Below, piece by piece: positions 34,417 to 42,960 of a stretch of DNA of 64,000 bases. The stretch spans positions 1-64,000 of the forward strand of contig JAZNCH010000048.1 of the NCBI GenBank assembly GCA_045587445.1, written 5' to 3'. The notes under the pieces are model-generated. The model was not told the origin of the DNA and made no database searches. It saw nothing but the letters and a program-made list of their open reading frames with translations. Position numbers and translations under genes: made by a program. Each line of letters starts with the position of its first letter. The first letter of the stretch is position 1. Source of the stretch: RGIG1995 sp045587445 (GTDB taxonomy: Bacteria; Bacillota; Clostridia; Oscillospirales; CAG-272).

Positions 34417-34451
34417 GATATCTAAATCGGTGCAACGTGCAAAAATGAAAA
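34417..34451 (+). repeat. Right boundary of the restriction island (terminal inverted repeat plus downstream motif)
   Basis: The first 17 bases (34417-34433) are the reverse complement of 30235-30251; the full 35 bases match 32369-32403 with four differences. Located 17 bases after the methylase stop. Contains GATATC. Confidence 0.75.
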
Positions 34452-34476
34452 GGCATCCAAGAGGATGCCTTTTTTG
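34449..34476 (+). terminator. Terminator after the EcoRV-type cassette
   Basis: AGGCATCC (34451-34458) pairs with GGATGCCT (34463-34470), followed by T5. Confidence 0.85.
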
Positions 34477-34558
34477 CGTATATACGTTCAATAGGAATAG
34501 TCAGGATTTAGATTGTTTTTTTATAATTGCAGGGGTCTTTATATATTTACGGAATGAA

Positions 34559-35959
34559 CTATATGCTTAATAGCAACATCCACGCCAGACCGTAGTAGCT
34601 AATAACTGCAACAAGGTCGTTAATTGTTGTAATCAATGGACCTGAAGCAACAGCCGGGTCAATACCAAACCTATATAAAGAGATCGGTATTGCTGCTCCG
34701 GTTAAGCCGGAAATCGCCATCGCAAAGCACATAGCAAATCCCACACAACTCGCGGTAGCCAATACGAACGATACACTGTATGATGCAAAAACAAACAGAT
34801 AAATGCTTACTATAATAAATGATATTGAGCCAAGCACCAGACCGTTTAGCAACGCAACGCGAATTTCCTTTAAAATGGTTATAATTTGCTTTTTTAAACT
34901 GTTTTCATCACTGATGCCAAGGGTTCTTACCGTTACAGCGAGCGACTGTGTTCCAACATTACCTGCCATTCCGAGAATTAGTGATTGGAATGAAACTATC
35001 ATTGGAAGTGCATCTACCACCCCCTCAAAAAGTCCCACAACGGCAGATACTGCAAGTCCCATAAATAGTAGTGCAACCAACCATGGAACACGCTTTTTCA
35101 TACTTGTAAAAAGAGTTTCGTCGGATTCTTGCTCGGAGGTCAATGCCGCCAGCTTTACATAATCGTCGCTACGCTCTTCATCGACAAGCTCAATAATATC
35201 CGTAGATGTAATTACACCGAGAAGAGTGTTGTTTGCAGATGAAATAACGGGAATCATATTTTCGGAATATCCGCGAAGGCGTTCTATGTTTTCAGAAACT
35301 ATATCCTTGTCGTAGACAAATGGGAATGTGGTTAATATCAATGTTTCAAGTTCTACGTTGCTTCTTGCAACTATAAGGTCCTTAAGGTCAATCACACCGT
35401 AAAACGACTCGTCTTCATCAACTACAAATATTGTGTAAATATTGTCGTTTTCAGCTGCTTCGTTTATTAAGGTTTTCATTGTTTCCTTAATTGTTTGATT
35501 ACGCTTTACGACAATAAAATTGGTACTCATACGGCTACCGAATTCATTGTCTTCATACGAATCAATCAGCTTAATATCCTCTTTTATTTCAGTATCTTCA
35601 ATAAGACCGAAGATTTCATTTCGAGTTTGTTCATCAAGTTCATCGAGAGCTTCCACTGCATCATCAGCATTCATCTGTTCGATAATTTCCGCCGCATCAT
35701 CAGCATCAAGCTCGGAAAGATAATCTCCGACATCATCAAGAAAAGCAACGATTTCTGACATAAACTCGCTGCCAAGAACCTGAAACATATGTTCACGCTC
35801 TTCGACGGTAAGCTCTTCAAAAATACCCGCGATATCATTTGCGTGATATTCTTGAAGTTTAACGTTTATCTCGTCATTGCTATAGTTCCCTCGAATGATG
35901 CCAAGAATTTGTGTACCGTAATCTTTTTCCGGCGAAAAAATCTCGTTCTTTTCTTCCAT
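34559..35959 (-). CDS. mgtE: Magnesium transporter MgtE
   Basis: 466 residues. The N-terminal superhelical domain (about 20-130, AEIIEQMNADDAVEALDELD) is followed by two CBS domains (about 133-262), the plug helix and five membrane spans (about 288-466). The channel signature is present as SLILGMAGNVGTQSLAV and near the C-terminus as GLTGAAIPISLYRFG with GPLITTINDL. A dimeric Mg2+ channel gated by Mg2+ binding to the N and CBS domains. Monocistronic. No magnesium riboswitch is apparent in the short upstream region. Confidence 0.94.
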   Translation of the reverse strand: MEEKNEIFSPEKDYGTQILGIIRGNYSNDEINVKLQEYHANDIAGIFEELTVEEREHMFQVLGSEFMSEIVAFLDDVGDYLSELDADDAAEIIEQMNADDAVEALDELDEQTRNEIFGLIEDTEIKEDIKLIDSYEDNEFGSRMSTNFIVVKRNQTIKETMKTLINEAAENDNIYTIFVVDEDESFYGVIDLKDLIVARSNVELETLILTTFPFVYDKDIVSENIERLRGYSENMIPVISSANNTLLGVITSTDIIELVDEERSDDYVKLAALTSEQESDETLFTSMKKRVPWLVALLFMGLAVSAVVGLFEGVVDALPMIVSFQSLILGMAGNVGTQSLAVTVRTLGISDENSLKKQIITILKEIRVALLNGLVLGSISFIIVSIYLFVFASYSVSFVLATASCVGFAMCFAMAISGLTGAAIPISLYRFGIDPAVASGPLITTINDLVAVISYYGLAWMLLLSI

Positions 35960-36119
35960 CTTCGTCCCCCTGTTTGAATCATTAATTTTTATGTCTTGTT
36001 ATTATTATACCACAAAAAAATTTTTTTTCAATAATTGGATTATAAATGATAAGTTTTTAAGCAGTGAAATGTATTTTTAAATATTATTTATTGTTTGTTA
36101 ATTTTTTGTTTGACAAAAG

Positions 36120-36147
36120 TTGACTTTTTCTTAAAATGTGATAGAAT
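36120..36147 (+). promoter_or_regulatory. Promoter of uraA-upp
   Basis: TTGACT (36120-36125), 16 bases, TAGAAT (36142-36147). A short GAAA-loop hairpin (about 36155-36172) lies in the leader; no riboswitch or PyrR site could be recognised. Confidence 0.55.
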
Positions 36148-36210
36148 GGTTAGAGGTAATGCGAAAGCGTTATTAAAAAAATAATATAAAATTATAGGAG
36201 AGTAAAGAAA

Positions 36211-37596
36211 ATGGCTAACAATCTTGTTTATGGCATTCACGACAAGCCGAAATTTAATCAGCTTATTGTATTTGCTATCCAGCAGCTTCTCGCAATTATG
36301 GCGGCAACAATTGCTGTTCCCACAATTGTCGGTAACGGAATGTCAATTTCCGCAGCACTTTTTGGTGCAGGCGTCGGAACGCTTGTTTATCAGCTTTTCA
36401 CAAAATTTCGCAGCCCCGTATTTCTTGGTTCATCATTTGCATTTATCGGTTCTATGAGCGCGGCTTTTGCAGGTAGCGTATCAATGAGTCTCGGCTATCT
36501 CGGACTTTTGATTGGTGCGGCTTTTGCTTGTCTCGTTTACGTTGTAATTGCTTTGGTTGTAAAATTTGTAGGCGTTGCTTGGATTAACAAGCTTATGCCC
36601 ACTGCAGTTATCGGTCCTACAGTAGCTCTCATCGGACTTTCTTTGGCATCTGCTGCTATAAATGACGTATTCTCTTACGGTCCTAAAGACGGTAACGGTG
36701 CATTCATTATGACAGGCAACATTTGGGTATCACTTATTTGTGCATTGGTTACACTTGTAGTAGTTACTCTTTGCGCAACATACGGAAGCAAGATGACTAA
36801 GCTTATTCCCTTTATTATCGGTATTGTAGCCGGTTATATTACAGCTATGATTTTCACAGTTGTTGGTTACGCTGCAGGTATTGATGCAATAAAAGTAATC
36901 GACTTTACTCCCTTTACAAACCTTGTTGCAGACGGTGTTACACTTAAAACTTTTATCGCTGTTCCCGAATTTACTTTTATAGAAGCATTTAATGGCGTAA
37001 AGGAATTTGATTTGAGCTATCTTTTAACAGTAGCTGTTGCTTATATTCCCGTAGCGTTCGTTGTATTTGCAGAGCATATCGCTGACCACAAAAATCTTTC
37101 CAGCATTATCGGAGAAGAACTCCTTGAAGAACCCGGACTTCACCGCACACTTCTCGGAGACGGCGTAGGTTCTTTCGTAGGTGCGTTCTTTGGTGGTTGT
37201 CCCAATACCACATATGGTGAATCGGTAGGTTGTGTTGCTATTACCAGAAATGCTTCGGTTGCTACAATTACAACTACTGCTATTGTTGCTATATTGATTT
37301 CGTTCGTATCTCCGTTTATTGCATTCCTTGATTCTATTCCCGGTTGCGTTATGGGCGGTGTTTGTGTCACTCTCTATGGCTTTATCGCAGTTTCAGGTTT
37401 GAAGATGATTCAGAAGGTTGATTTGGATGATAATGCAAATCTCTTTACAGTTTCGGTAATTCTGATTTCCGGTATTGGTGGTATGGCTATGAGCATCGGT
37501 AAGGTTACCATTACTGCAATTGCTTGCGCATTGATTCTCGGAATTTGCGTAAACATTCTTTTGAACAAGTTTAAAAAGAATGACGCCAACAAGTAA
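36211..37596 (+). CDS. uraA: Uracil permease (NCS2 family)
   Basis: 461 residues, about 14 membrane spans. FNQLIVFAIQQLLAIMAATI at the start and AEHIADHKNLSSIIG in the middle (the conserved acidic residue used for uracil binding) mark the UraA/PyrP branch. GGCPNTTYGESVG is the second substrate-binding signature. A proton-coupled importer of uracil in the cytoplasmic membrane. upp follows by 26 bases, so uptake and salvage are co-transcribed. Confidence 0.94.
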   Translation: MANNLVYGIHDKPKFNQLIVFAIQQLLAIMAATIAVPTIVGNGMSISAALFGAGVGTLVYQLFTKFRSPVFLGSSFAFIGSMSAAFAGSVSMSLGYLGLLIGAAFACLVYVVIALVVKFVGVAWINKLMPTAVIGPTVALIGLSLASAAINDVFSYGPKDGNGAFIMTGNIWVSLICALVTLVVVTLCATYGSKMTKLIPFIIGIVAGYITAMIFTVVGYAAGIDAIKVIDFTPFTNLVADGVTLKTFIAVPEFTFIEAFNGVKEFDLSYLLTVAVAYIPVAFVVFAEHIADHKNLSSIIGEELLEEPGLHRTLLGDGVGSFVGAFFGGCPNTTYGESVGCVAITRNASVATITTTAIVAILISFVSPFIAFLDSIPGCVMGGVCVTLYGFIAVSGLKMIQKVDLDDNANLFTVSVILISGIGGMAMSIGKVTITAIACALILGICVNILLNKFKKNDANK

Positions 37597-37622
37597 TATG
37601 CGGTTAATATAGGAGAAAAGTT

Positions 37623-38264
37623 ATGAAAAATTATGAAAACGTAGTGATTTTTGACCACCCTCTGATTCGTCATAAGATTGCAATTTTGCGTGACGAGCGT
37701 ACAAGTATGAAAGAGTTTCGTGAGTTGGTGGAAGAAATAACTACACTTATGACCTACGAAAGCTTGAAAGATGGTGTTCTTACAACCGAAATTGAGGTTA
37801 AGACTCCCCTTGAAACTTGCAAACAGACGGTCGTAGCCGATAATTCTATCGTTATCGTTCCCATTCTCCGTGCGGGACTTGGTATGGTTAACGGTATACA
37901 CGTTCTTTTCCCGTCTGCCAGAGTCGGACATATCGGGATGTATAGAAACGAAGAGACATTGCAGCCTGAGACTTATTATTGCAAGCTGCCTGCCGGCATC
38001 GAGGACAAGCTTGTTATGGTTGTTGACCCTATGCTTGCAACGGGCGGAAGTGCTTGCGATGCTATACAAATGTTGAAAGACAAGGGCTGTAAACATATTA
38101 AGTTTATGGCAATAATCGGTGCACCCGAAGGCATATCGAGGGTAGCTGAAGCTCATCCCGACGTTAATATCTACGTTTCTACGTTGGACAGATGCCTCAA
38201 TGAAAACGGTTATATTCTCCCCGGTCTCGGTGATGCGGGAGACAGATTGTTTGGCACGAAATAA
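37623..38264 (+). CDS. upp: Uracil phosphoribosyltransferase
   Basis: 213 residues (usual about 209). The PRPP-binding loop is VVDPMLATGGSACDAI (about 136-151); the uracil-binding C-terminus reads YILPGLGDAGDRLFGTK. Converts uracil and PRPP to UMP in the cytoplasm. It shares an operon with uraA and ends at a strong terminator. Confidence 0.96.
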   Translation: MKNYENVVIFDHPLIRHKIAILRDERTSMKEFRELVEEITTLMTYESLKDGVLTTEIEVKTPLETCKQTVVADNSIVIVPILRAGLGMVNGIHVLFPSARVGHIGMYRNEETLQPETYYCKLPAGIEDKLVMVVDPMLATGGSACDAIQMLKDKGCKHIKFMAIIGAPEGISRVAEAHPDVNIYVSTLDRCLNENGYILPGLGDAGDRLFGTK

Positions 38265-38289
38265 TTTGACTACTTTTATATATAAAAAA

Positions 38290-38322
38290 GGGGCTGAGTC
38301 ACTAACTTAGCCCCGTTTTTTT
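38290..38322 (+). terminator. Terminator of uraA-upp
   Basis: GGGGCTGAGT (38290-38299) pairs with ACTTAGCCCC (38305-38314), followed by a T-run. The stem sequence repeats the hairpin at 23988-24012. Confidence 0.85.
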
Positions 38323-38389
38323 GAGTAATTATAGTGAGAAATGCGTTTTGCAAGGCTTTGCCTTGCATTTTTTTCTTTGAGGGTAGGCA

Positions 38390-38498
38390 ACTTTGACATT
38401 ACGCCTCTTAAATTGCCTATTCCATCTCCGTTGGAATTACAGAAGCTTTTACAGTATATTTCGTAAACTACGGCTTTTTTTCACCATTTGTTTGACAT
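38390..38498 (-). pseudogene. N-terminal remnant of a GH13 alpha-glucosidase
   Basis: Reading the minus strand from an ATG at 38498 (behind AAAGGAG) gives MSNKW, a TGA stop, then KKAVVYEIYCKSFCNSNGDG followed by IGNLRGV. This is the conserved start of GH13 oligo-glucosidases and trehalose-6-phosphate hydrolases (usual WWKEAVVYQIYPRSFxDSNGDGIGDLxGI). The second Trp is now a stop and similarity ends soon after, so only about 36 codons survive. The 38323-38748 stretch otherwise holds no gene; a GCAAGGC/GCCTTGC hairpin with T-run lies at about 38350-38375. Confidence 0.6.
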
Positions 38499-38748
38499 AA
38501 TATATTCTCCTTTTTGTTAGTTGATTTAATTATATCAACACTTTTTTATATTGTAAATTAAATATTTTGCCTTAAATTTTAAATATCTTGCACTTTTGCG
38601 CGTAATGTTGCCTTGTTAGTAATCTGCTTTAATACCCATAAAAGTGTATAAAAATAGCTTGTTTATATTTTTTGTGTGTATGATATATTTCTAAATATGG
38701 AAAATACTATACATAGAGTTTAAAATCTTTGTAAAAGGAGTTTCCAAC

Positions 38749-40155
38749 ATGAAAAAAGAAACTAAATTGGATGCAAACGGGTATCGCAAGTTTGGCATAC
38801 GCGACAGTATATCTTATGCTATGGGAGACCTTGGCTGTAATATGAGTTTTGCTCTTAAAGGAACAATGTCTATATTTTGGACTCAGTATATGAGAATGGA
38901 TCTTTGGTACGCACTCCTTCTTATTATCGTTCAGGTATGGGATGCAATAAATGACCCGCTTATCGGGTCTATTATTGACTCGGACAAGCGTCAATACAAG
39001 AGAAACAAGTTCTTATCGTACATTTGGGTGGGTTCTGTCGGGCTTATCGTCGGCGGTGCGTGCTGTTTCTTGCCTTTCCCCAACGCTCCCATTTGGGCTA
39101 AGTTTATAATCTTTATTGCCGGTTACGTTGTATGGGATGCTTTTTACACAATAGCAAATGTGCCTTACGGCTCGCTCCTTTCGCTTATATCAAACGACGT
39201 TAAGGACAGAGCTTCACTTTCTGCTTGGCGATCTATCGGTTCTATTTTCGGTAATATGCTTCCTATGGTTATTTTGCCTTTCATTATTTACGACAAGGAC
39301 AATAATCTTATCGGAGAACGCGTATTTATCGCGGCTCTCATTATGGGGGCTCTCGGTTTTATCTGCTTTCGGTTTATGATAAGAAACACTACTATCCGTG
39401 TTGAAACAGACGTGGCTATTGGGGGAGAATCTCCAAAGTTCAATGTATTAAAGGCTTTTGGTAACTTTATGAAAAACCGTCCCGCAGTTGGAGCTACCAT
39501 TGCGGCTATGGGTATGTTTATCGGTATGCAAGGCGCAACAACCGCCGTAACGGTTATCTTTCAGTCATATTTTAAAAACGTTAAGATTTTGGGGGTAGTT
39601 CAGCTTTTTGCTATGATTCCGATAGTCGTATTTACTCCTCTTGCACGTAATGCGGTTGCAAAATACGGTAAAAAAGAACTTGCTGCATTTGGTTCTATAG
39701 TATCTATCGTAGCGGGGCTCGGACTGTTTATTATTACCCCTCAGAACACCAATATCGACCTTGTTATCTATATTATTTGTCAGCTTTTCTTCTCGCTCGG
39801 TCTTGGTATTTACTCTACTGTATCTTGGGCTATGATGGGCGATGCTATAGACTACAATGAGTGGAAATTCGGTACGCGCGAAGAGGGTACGGTTTATTCA
39901 CTCCACTCATTCTTCCGTAAACTTGCACAGGGTATTGGTCCCTCTCTCATACTTGTAATTATGGTTGCTTTCGGCTACGTTGGAAAGAACGAAGGAAATC
40001 AGCTTTGGGAAGTTGCAATCAATATGCGTTATATAGTTGCTGCAACATTCCTCTTTTCTGCAATTCTTCAGTTTGTAGGACTTGGTCTTGTTTATAACAT
40101 TGATAAAAAGACGCTTGTTCAGATGAATAAAGAGTTAGGTCGCACAAAAGAATAG
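38749..40155 (+). CDS. GPH-family sugar:cation symporter
   Basis: 468 residues, about 12 membrane spans, of the glycoside-pentoside-hexuronide family (MelB/UidB-like): DSISYAMGDLGCNMSF at the start, WDAINDPLIGSIID, NVPYGSLLSLI and DAIDYNEWKFGTREEGTVYS, where charged residues bind sugar and cation. A GH2 glycosidase gene follows by 32 bases, so the likely substrate is a beta-galactoside or beta-glucuronide-type disaccharide or glycoside. Start ATG after AAAAGGAG. Confidence 0.92.
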   Translation: MKKETKLDANGYRKFGIRDSISYAMGDLGCNMSFALKGTMSIFWTQYMRMDLWYALLLIIVQVWDAINDPLIGSIIDSDKRQYKRNKFLSYIWVGSVGLIVGGACCFLPFPNAPIWAKFIIFIAGYVVWDAFYTIANVPYGSLLSLISNDVKDRASLSAWRSIGSIFGNMLPMVILPFIIYDKDNNLIGERVFIAALIMGALGFICFRFMIRNTTIRVETDVAIGGESPKFNVLKAFGNFMKNRPAVGATIAAMGMFIGMQGATTAVTVIFQSYFKNVKILGVVQLFAMIPIVVFTPLARNAVAKYGKKELAAFGSIVSIVAGLGLFIITPQNTNIDLVIYIICQLFFSLGLGIYSTVSWAMMGDAIDYNEWKFGTREEGTVYSLHSFFRKLAQGIGPSLILVIMVAFGYVGKNEGNQLWEVAINMRYIVAATFLFSAILQFVGLGLVYNIDKKTLVQMNKELGRTKE

Positions 40156-40187
40156 ATTTATAATTTGCTATTTTAAGGAGATATTTA

Positions 40188-42452
40188 ATGAGAAATATTA
40201 TAAATTTTAATGATTCTTGGATTTTTGTAAAGGATGCATCTGACATTCATATAAATGAAGGCGAGGCAATAAAACTTCCTCACTCTTGGAATGCAATTGA
40301 CGGTCAGGACGGCGGAAACGATTATTTCCGTGGCTCTTGTTTGTATAAAAAAACAATAAAAAAATCAGAACTTCCCGAAGCTGAGCTTTATTATATTGAG
40401 TTTTGCGGAACAAACTCCTCAGCCGACCTTTTTGTCGGCGGACAAAAGCTTGCGCACCACGACGGCGGTTATTCTACTTGGCGAGTAAACATTACTGACG
40501 CTTTGACCGAAGAAACCGAAATTGCCGTTGTTGTTGACAACTCACCTAACGATACAGTTTATCCGCAGATGGCAGACTTTACGTTTTACGGCGGTATTTA
40601 CCGTAACGTTAATCTTATATGTGTAAACAATACTCATTTCGACCTCGATTACTACGGCGGGTCAGGACTTATGATAACGCCTAAGGTTGAGGGCAAAAAT
40701 GCTAAAGTTGAAGTAGAAGTATTTGTTGTAAACCTTAAAGACGGTCAGAAGCTCGTATATACAATTTACAATAAAGATAAAAACGAGCTTTACAAAATAG
40801 AAACGACCGAATTTAAAGCTGTTTTTGAAATAAAAGACGTTAATCTCTGGCACGGCCGACGCAATCCATATCTCTATTGCTGTGAAGTTAAGGTTGTTGA
40901 AAACGGTGAAATTGTTGACAACGTTTGCAGTCGTTTTGGTTGCAGAAGCTATAAGATTGACTCTGATAACGGATTTATTCTTAATGGAGAGGAATATCCT
41001 CTTCGTGGCGTATCTCGTCATCAGGACAGATGGGGGATTGGTAACGCGCTTTTGCCCGAGCATCACGAAGAAGATATTGACCTTATTTGCGAGGTGGGCG
41101 CTACCACCGTTCGTCTTGCACATTATCAGCACGACCAGTATTTCTATGACCTTTGCGACGAGCGCGGTCTCGTTATCTGGGCGGAAATACCCTATATTTC
41201 AAAGCATATGCAGGACGGCCGTGAGAATACGATTTCTCAGATGAAGGAGCTTATTACACAGAACTACAACCACCCCTCTATCGTAGTATGGGGACTTTCA
41301 AATGAAATTTCTATAGGCGGCTTCGATGATGACTTGCTTGAAAATCACCGCATTTTAAATGACCTCGTTCACGATATGGACAAGACTCGTCTTACGACTA
41401 TAGCAGCGGTTTCTATGTGTAAAATGGACGCCCCATATTTGCAGATACCCGATGTTGTTTCATATAACCACTATTTCGGTTGGTACGGTGGTGATGCTTC
41501 TATGTACGGTCCTTGGTTTGACAAATTCCACGCTACACACCCGACTATTCCGATAGGTTGCTCGGAGTACGGCTGTGAGGCTCTTGACTGGCATACGAAC
41601 GCCCCCAAGCAAGGCGACTATACTGAGGAATATCAGGCTGTATATCACGAAGAGCTTATAAAACAACTCTTTACGAGAAAATATATCTGGGCAACGCACG
41701 TATGGAATATGTTTGACTTTGGCGCAGACGCAAGAGCGGAGGGCGGAGAAAACGGACAGAACCACAAGGGGCTTATTACAATTGACAGAAAATACAAAAA
41801 AGATGCATTCTATGCTTACAAAGCATGGCTTTCGGACGAGCCATTCGTACATTTGTGCGGAAAAAGATACGTTGACCGTGTTGAAGATGTAACAAAAATT
41901 ACCGTATATTCAAATCTTCCCGAAGTTGAGCTTTTTGTGAACGGTGAAAGTGTCGGAAAGAAAACAGCAGAGGACCATTTCTTTTACTTTGACGTACAAA
42001 ATGTTGGAGAAAGCACCATTGTTGCCAAAGCGGGTGAATATTCCGATGAAGGAAAGATATGCAAGGTTGAAGAGCAAAATATGGACTACGTTCTCGTAGA
42101 AAAGGGCGCGGTACTTAATTGGTTTGATATTGATGCTCCCGAAGGCAGATTTTCTCTTAACGATAAGATTTCCGATATTATGGAAACATTAGGCGGAAAG
42201 CTCTGGTTTGTCGGCGTTGTACTCAAGCTGAAAAAGAAGATGGATTCGGCAAAGAAGAATAAGAAAGGCGAAAAGAAATCGGGCGGATTTGACAATGATA
42301 TAAGGTCGGGCAGTGGAGTTATGGGAATGCTCGGCGGCTTCACCGTACTCAGACTATCCGGTATGATGGGAATGATGAATATCAGCTTTACCAAAGAAGA
42401 ACTGCTCAAGATGAACAAACAACTTAATCGTATAAGAAAACCTAAAAAATAA
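40188..42452 (+). CDS. Glycoside hydrolase family 2 (beta-galactosidase or beta-glucuronidase type)
   Basis: 754 residues, no signal peptide, so cytoplasmic. The sugar-binding jelly roll (1-170), the immunoglobulin-like domain (about 170-265) and the TIM barrel (about 265-570) are in family order. The acid/base is the Glu in WGLSNEIS (about 372) and the nucleophile the Glu in GCSEYGCE (about 462); RGVSRHQDRWG is the usual barrel entry. The C-terminal 180 residues add a beta domain and a basic, helical tail (LKLKKKMDSAKKNKKGEKKS) found in some clostridial GH2 enzymes. It hydrolyses the glycoside delivered by the preceding symporter; exact specificity is open. Same operon, 32 bases downstream of the symporter. 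Confidence 0.9.
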   Translation: MRNIINFNDSWIFVKDASDIHINEGEAIKLPHSWNAIDGQDGGNDYFRGSCLYKKTIKKSELPEAELYYIEFCGTNSSADLFVGGQKLAHHDGGYSTWRVNITDALTEETEIAVVVDNSPNDTVYPQMADFTFYGGIYRNVNLICVNNTHFDLDYYGGSGLMITPKVEGKNAKVEVEVFVVNLKDGQKLVYTIYNKDKNELYKIETTEFKAVFEIKDVNLWHGRRNPYLYCCEVKVVENGEIVDNVCSRFGCRSYKIDSDNGFILNGEEYPLRGVSRHQDRWGIGNALLPEHHEEDIDLICEVGATTVRLAHYQHDQYFYDLCDERGLVIWAEIPYISKHMQDGRENTISQMKELITQNYNHPSIVVWGLSNEISIGGFDDDLLENHRILNDLVHDMDKTRLTTIAAVSMCKMDAPYLQIPDVVSYNHYFGWYGGDASMYGPWFDKFHATHPTIPIGCSEYGCEALDWHTNAPKQGDYTEEYQAVYHEELIKQLFTRKYIWATHVWNMFDFGADARAEGGENGQNHKGLITIDRKYKKDAFYAYKAWLSDEPFVHLCGKRYVDRVEDVTKITVYSNLPEVELFVNGESVGKKTAEDHFFYFDVQNVGESTIVAKAGEYSDEGKICKVEEQNMDYVLVEKGAVLNWFDIDAPEGRFSLNDKISDIMETLGGKLWFVGVVLKLKKKMDSAKKNKKGEKKSGGFDNDIRSGSGVMGMLGGFTVLRLSGMMGMMNISFTKEELLKMNKQLNRIRKPKK

Positions 42453-42467
42453 TATAAATAATAACGA

Positions 42468-42494
42468 ATATGTGTGGGCAGAATTCACACATAT
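42468..42494 (+). terminator. Hairpin after the symporter-GH2 operon
   Basis: ATATGTGTG (42468-42476) pairs perfectly with CACACATAT (42486-42494). There is no strong T-run, so termination is only probable. Confidence 0.5.
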
Positions 42495-42555
42495 GTTTGT
42501 ATGGCGGCGTGCAGAGGATTATCAGTAAATGTTTTAATGATAATACAAATTGCAG

Positions 42556-42684
42556 ATGAAAGTAGAAAAAATGCTTGATTATTTGGCAGCTATGCTTGAG
42601 GTAGTTGCAAATTATGGGGTAAGTTCAACATCATTGTTGTTTATTTACCGGTCCGAAACTTCCAAGTGTCTTAAGAAAGACTAA
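42556..42684 (+). CDS. Possible AgrD-like cyclic autoinducer precursor peptide
   Basis: An open frame of 42 codons from ATG at 42556, encoding MKVEKMLDYLAAMLEVVANY and then GVSSTSLLFIYRSETSKCLK before KD and a stop. An amphipathic N-terminal helix, a small-residue patch, an aromatic/hydrophobic core and a charged C-terminal recognition tail ending in LKK match the layout of clostridial AgrD-type precursors. The frame stops just before a strong terminator. Against this, no good ribosome site is visible and no agrB, agrC or agrA lies in the window. It could be an orphan peptide or a remnant. The rest of 42495-42960 holds only the terminator and promoter listed. Confidence 0.4.
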   Translation: MKVEKMLDYLAAMLEVVANYGVSSTSLLFIYRSETSKCLKKD

Positions 42685-42697
42685 TTAGTAAAAACAG

Positions 42698-42735
42698 AAA
42701 ATGCCGTTTTGATTAAAAGTAAAACGGCATTTTTG
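42698..42735 (+). terminator. Strong terminator downstream of the AgrD-like frame
   Basis: AAAATGCCGTTTT pairs with AAAACGGCATTTT across a ten-base loop; A- and T-runs on both sides make it bidirectional. Confidence 0.88.
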
Positions 42736-42885
42736 GTTTTGCATATATTTTTTTAATTTTAATAATTGTTGTTTTTTTAGGGGGTGAAATAATAAATTGT
42801 TCTATACCGTAGCATGAAAGCAGTTGCTCTTCGGATAAAATATGATGGAAATTTGTACTGAAGATAAAATTAACAATTAATGTTA

Positions 42886-42914
42886 TTGATTTTTTGTGTG
42901 GACTAATGTATAAT
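42886..42914 (+). promoter_or_regulatory. Promoter of the VanY-like gene
   Basis: TTGATT (42886-42891), 17 bases, TATAAT (42909-42914), 47 bases before the start codon. Confidence 0.7.
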
Positions 42915-42960
42915 AATTGCACAGATAATCTCTTTATGCAGTAATAAGGCGGAAAATATA

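Noticed and set aside
36148..36210. Possible riboswitch or PyrR attenuator before uraA
   Set aside because: The leader is only about 60 bases, holds one small hairpin, and shows no anti-terminator or PyrR-type loop.
40100..42452. Similar C-terminal tails of the sugar symporter (LVQMNKELGRTK) and the GH2 enzyme (LLKMNKQLNRIRK)
   Set aside because: The GH2 tail resembles endings I recall in other clostridial GH2 enzymes, so the likeness to the neighbouring symporter is probably chance.
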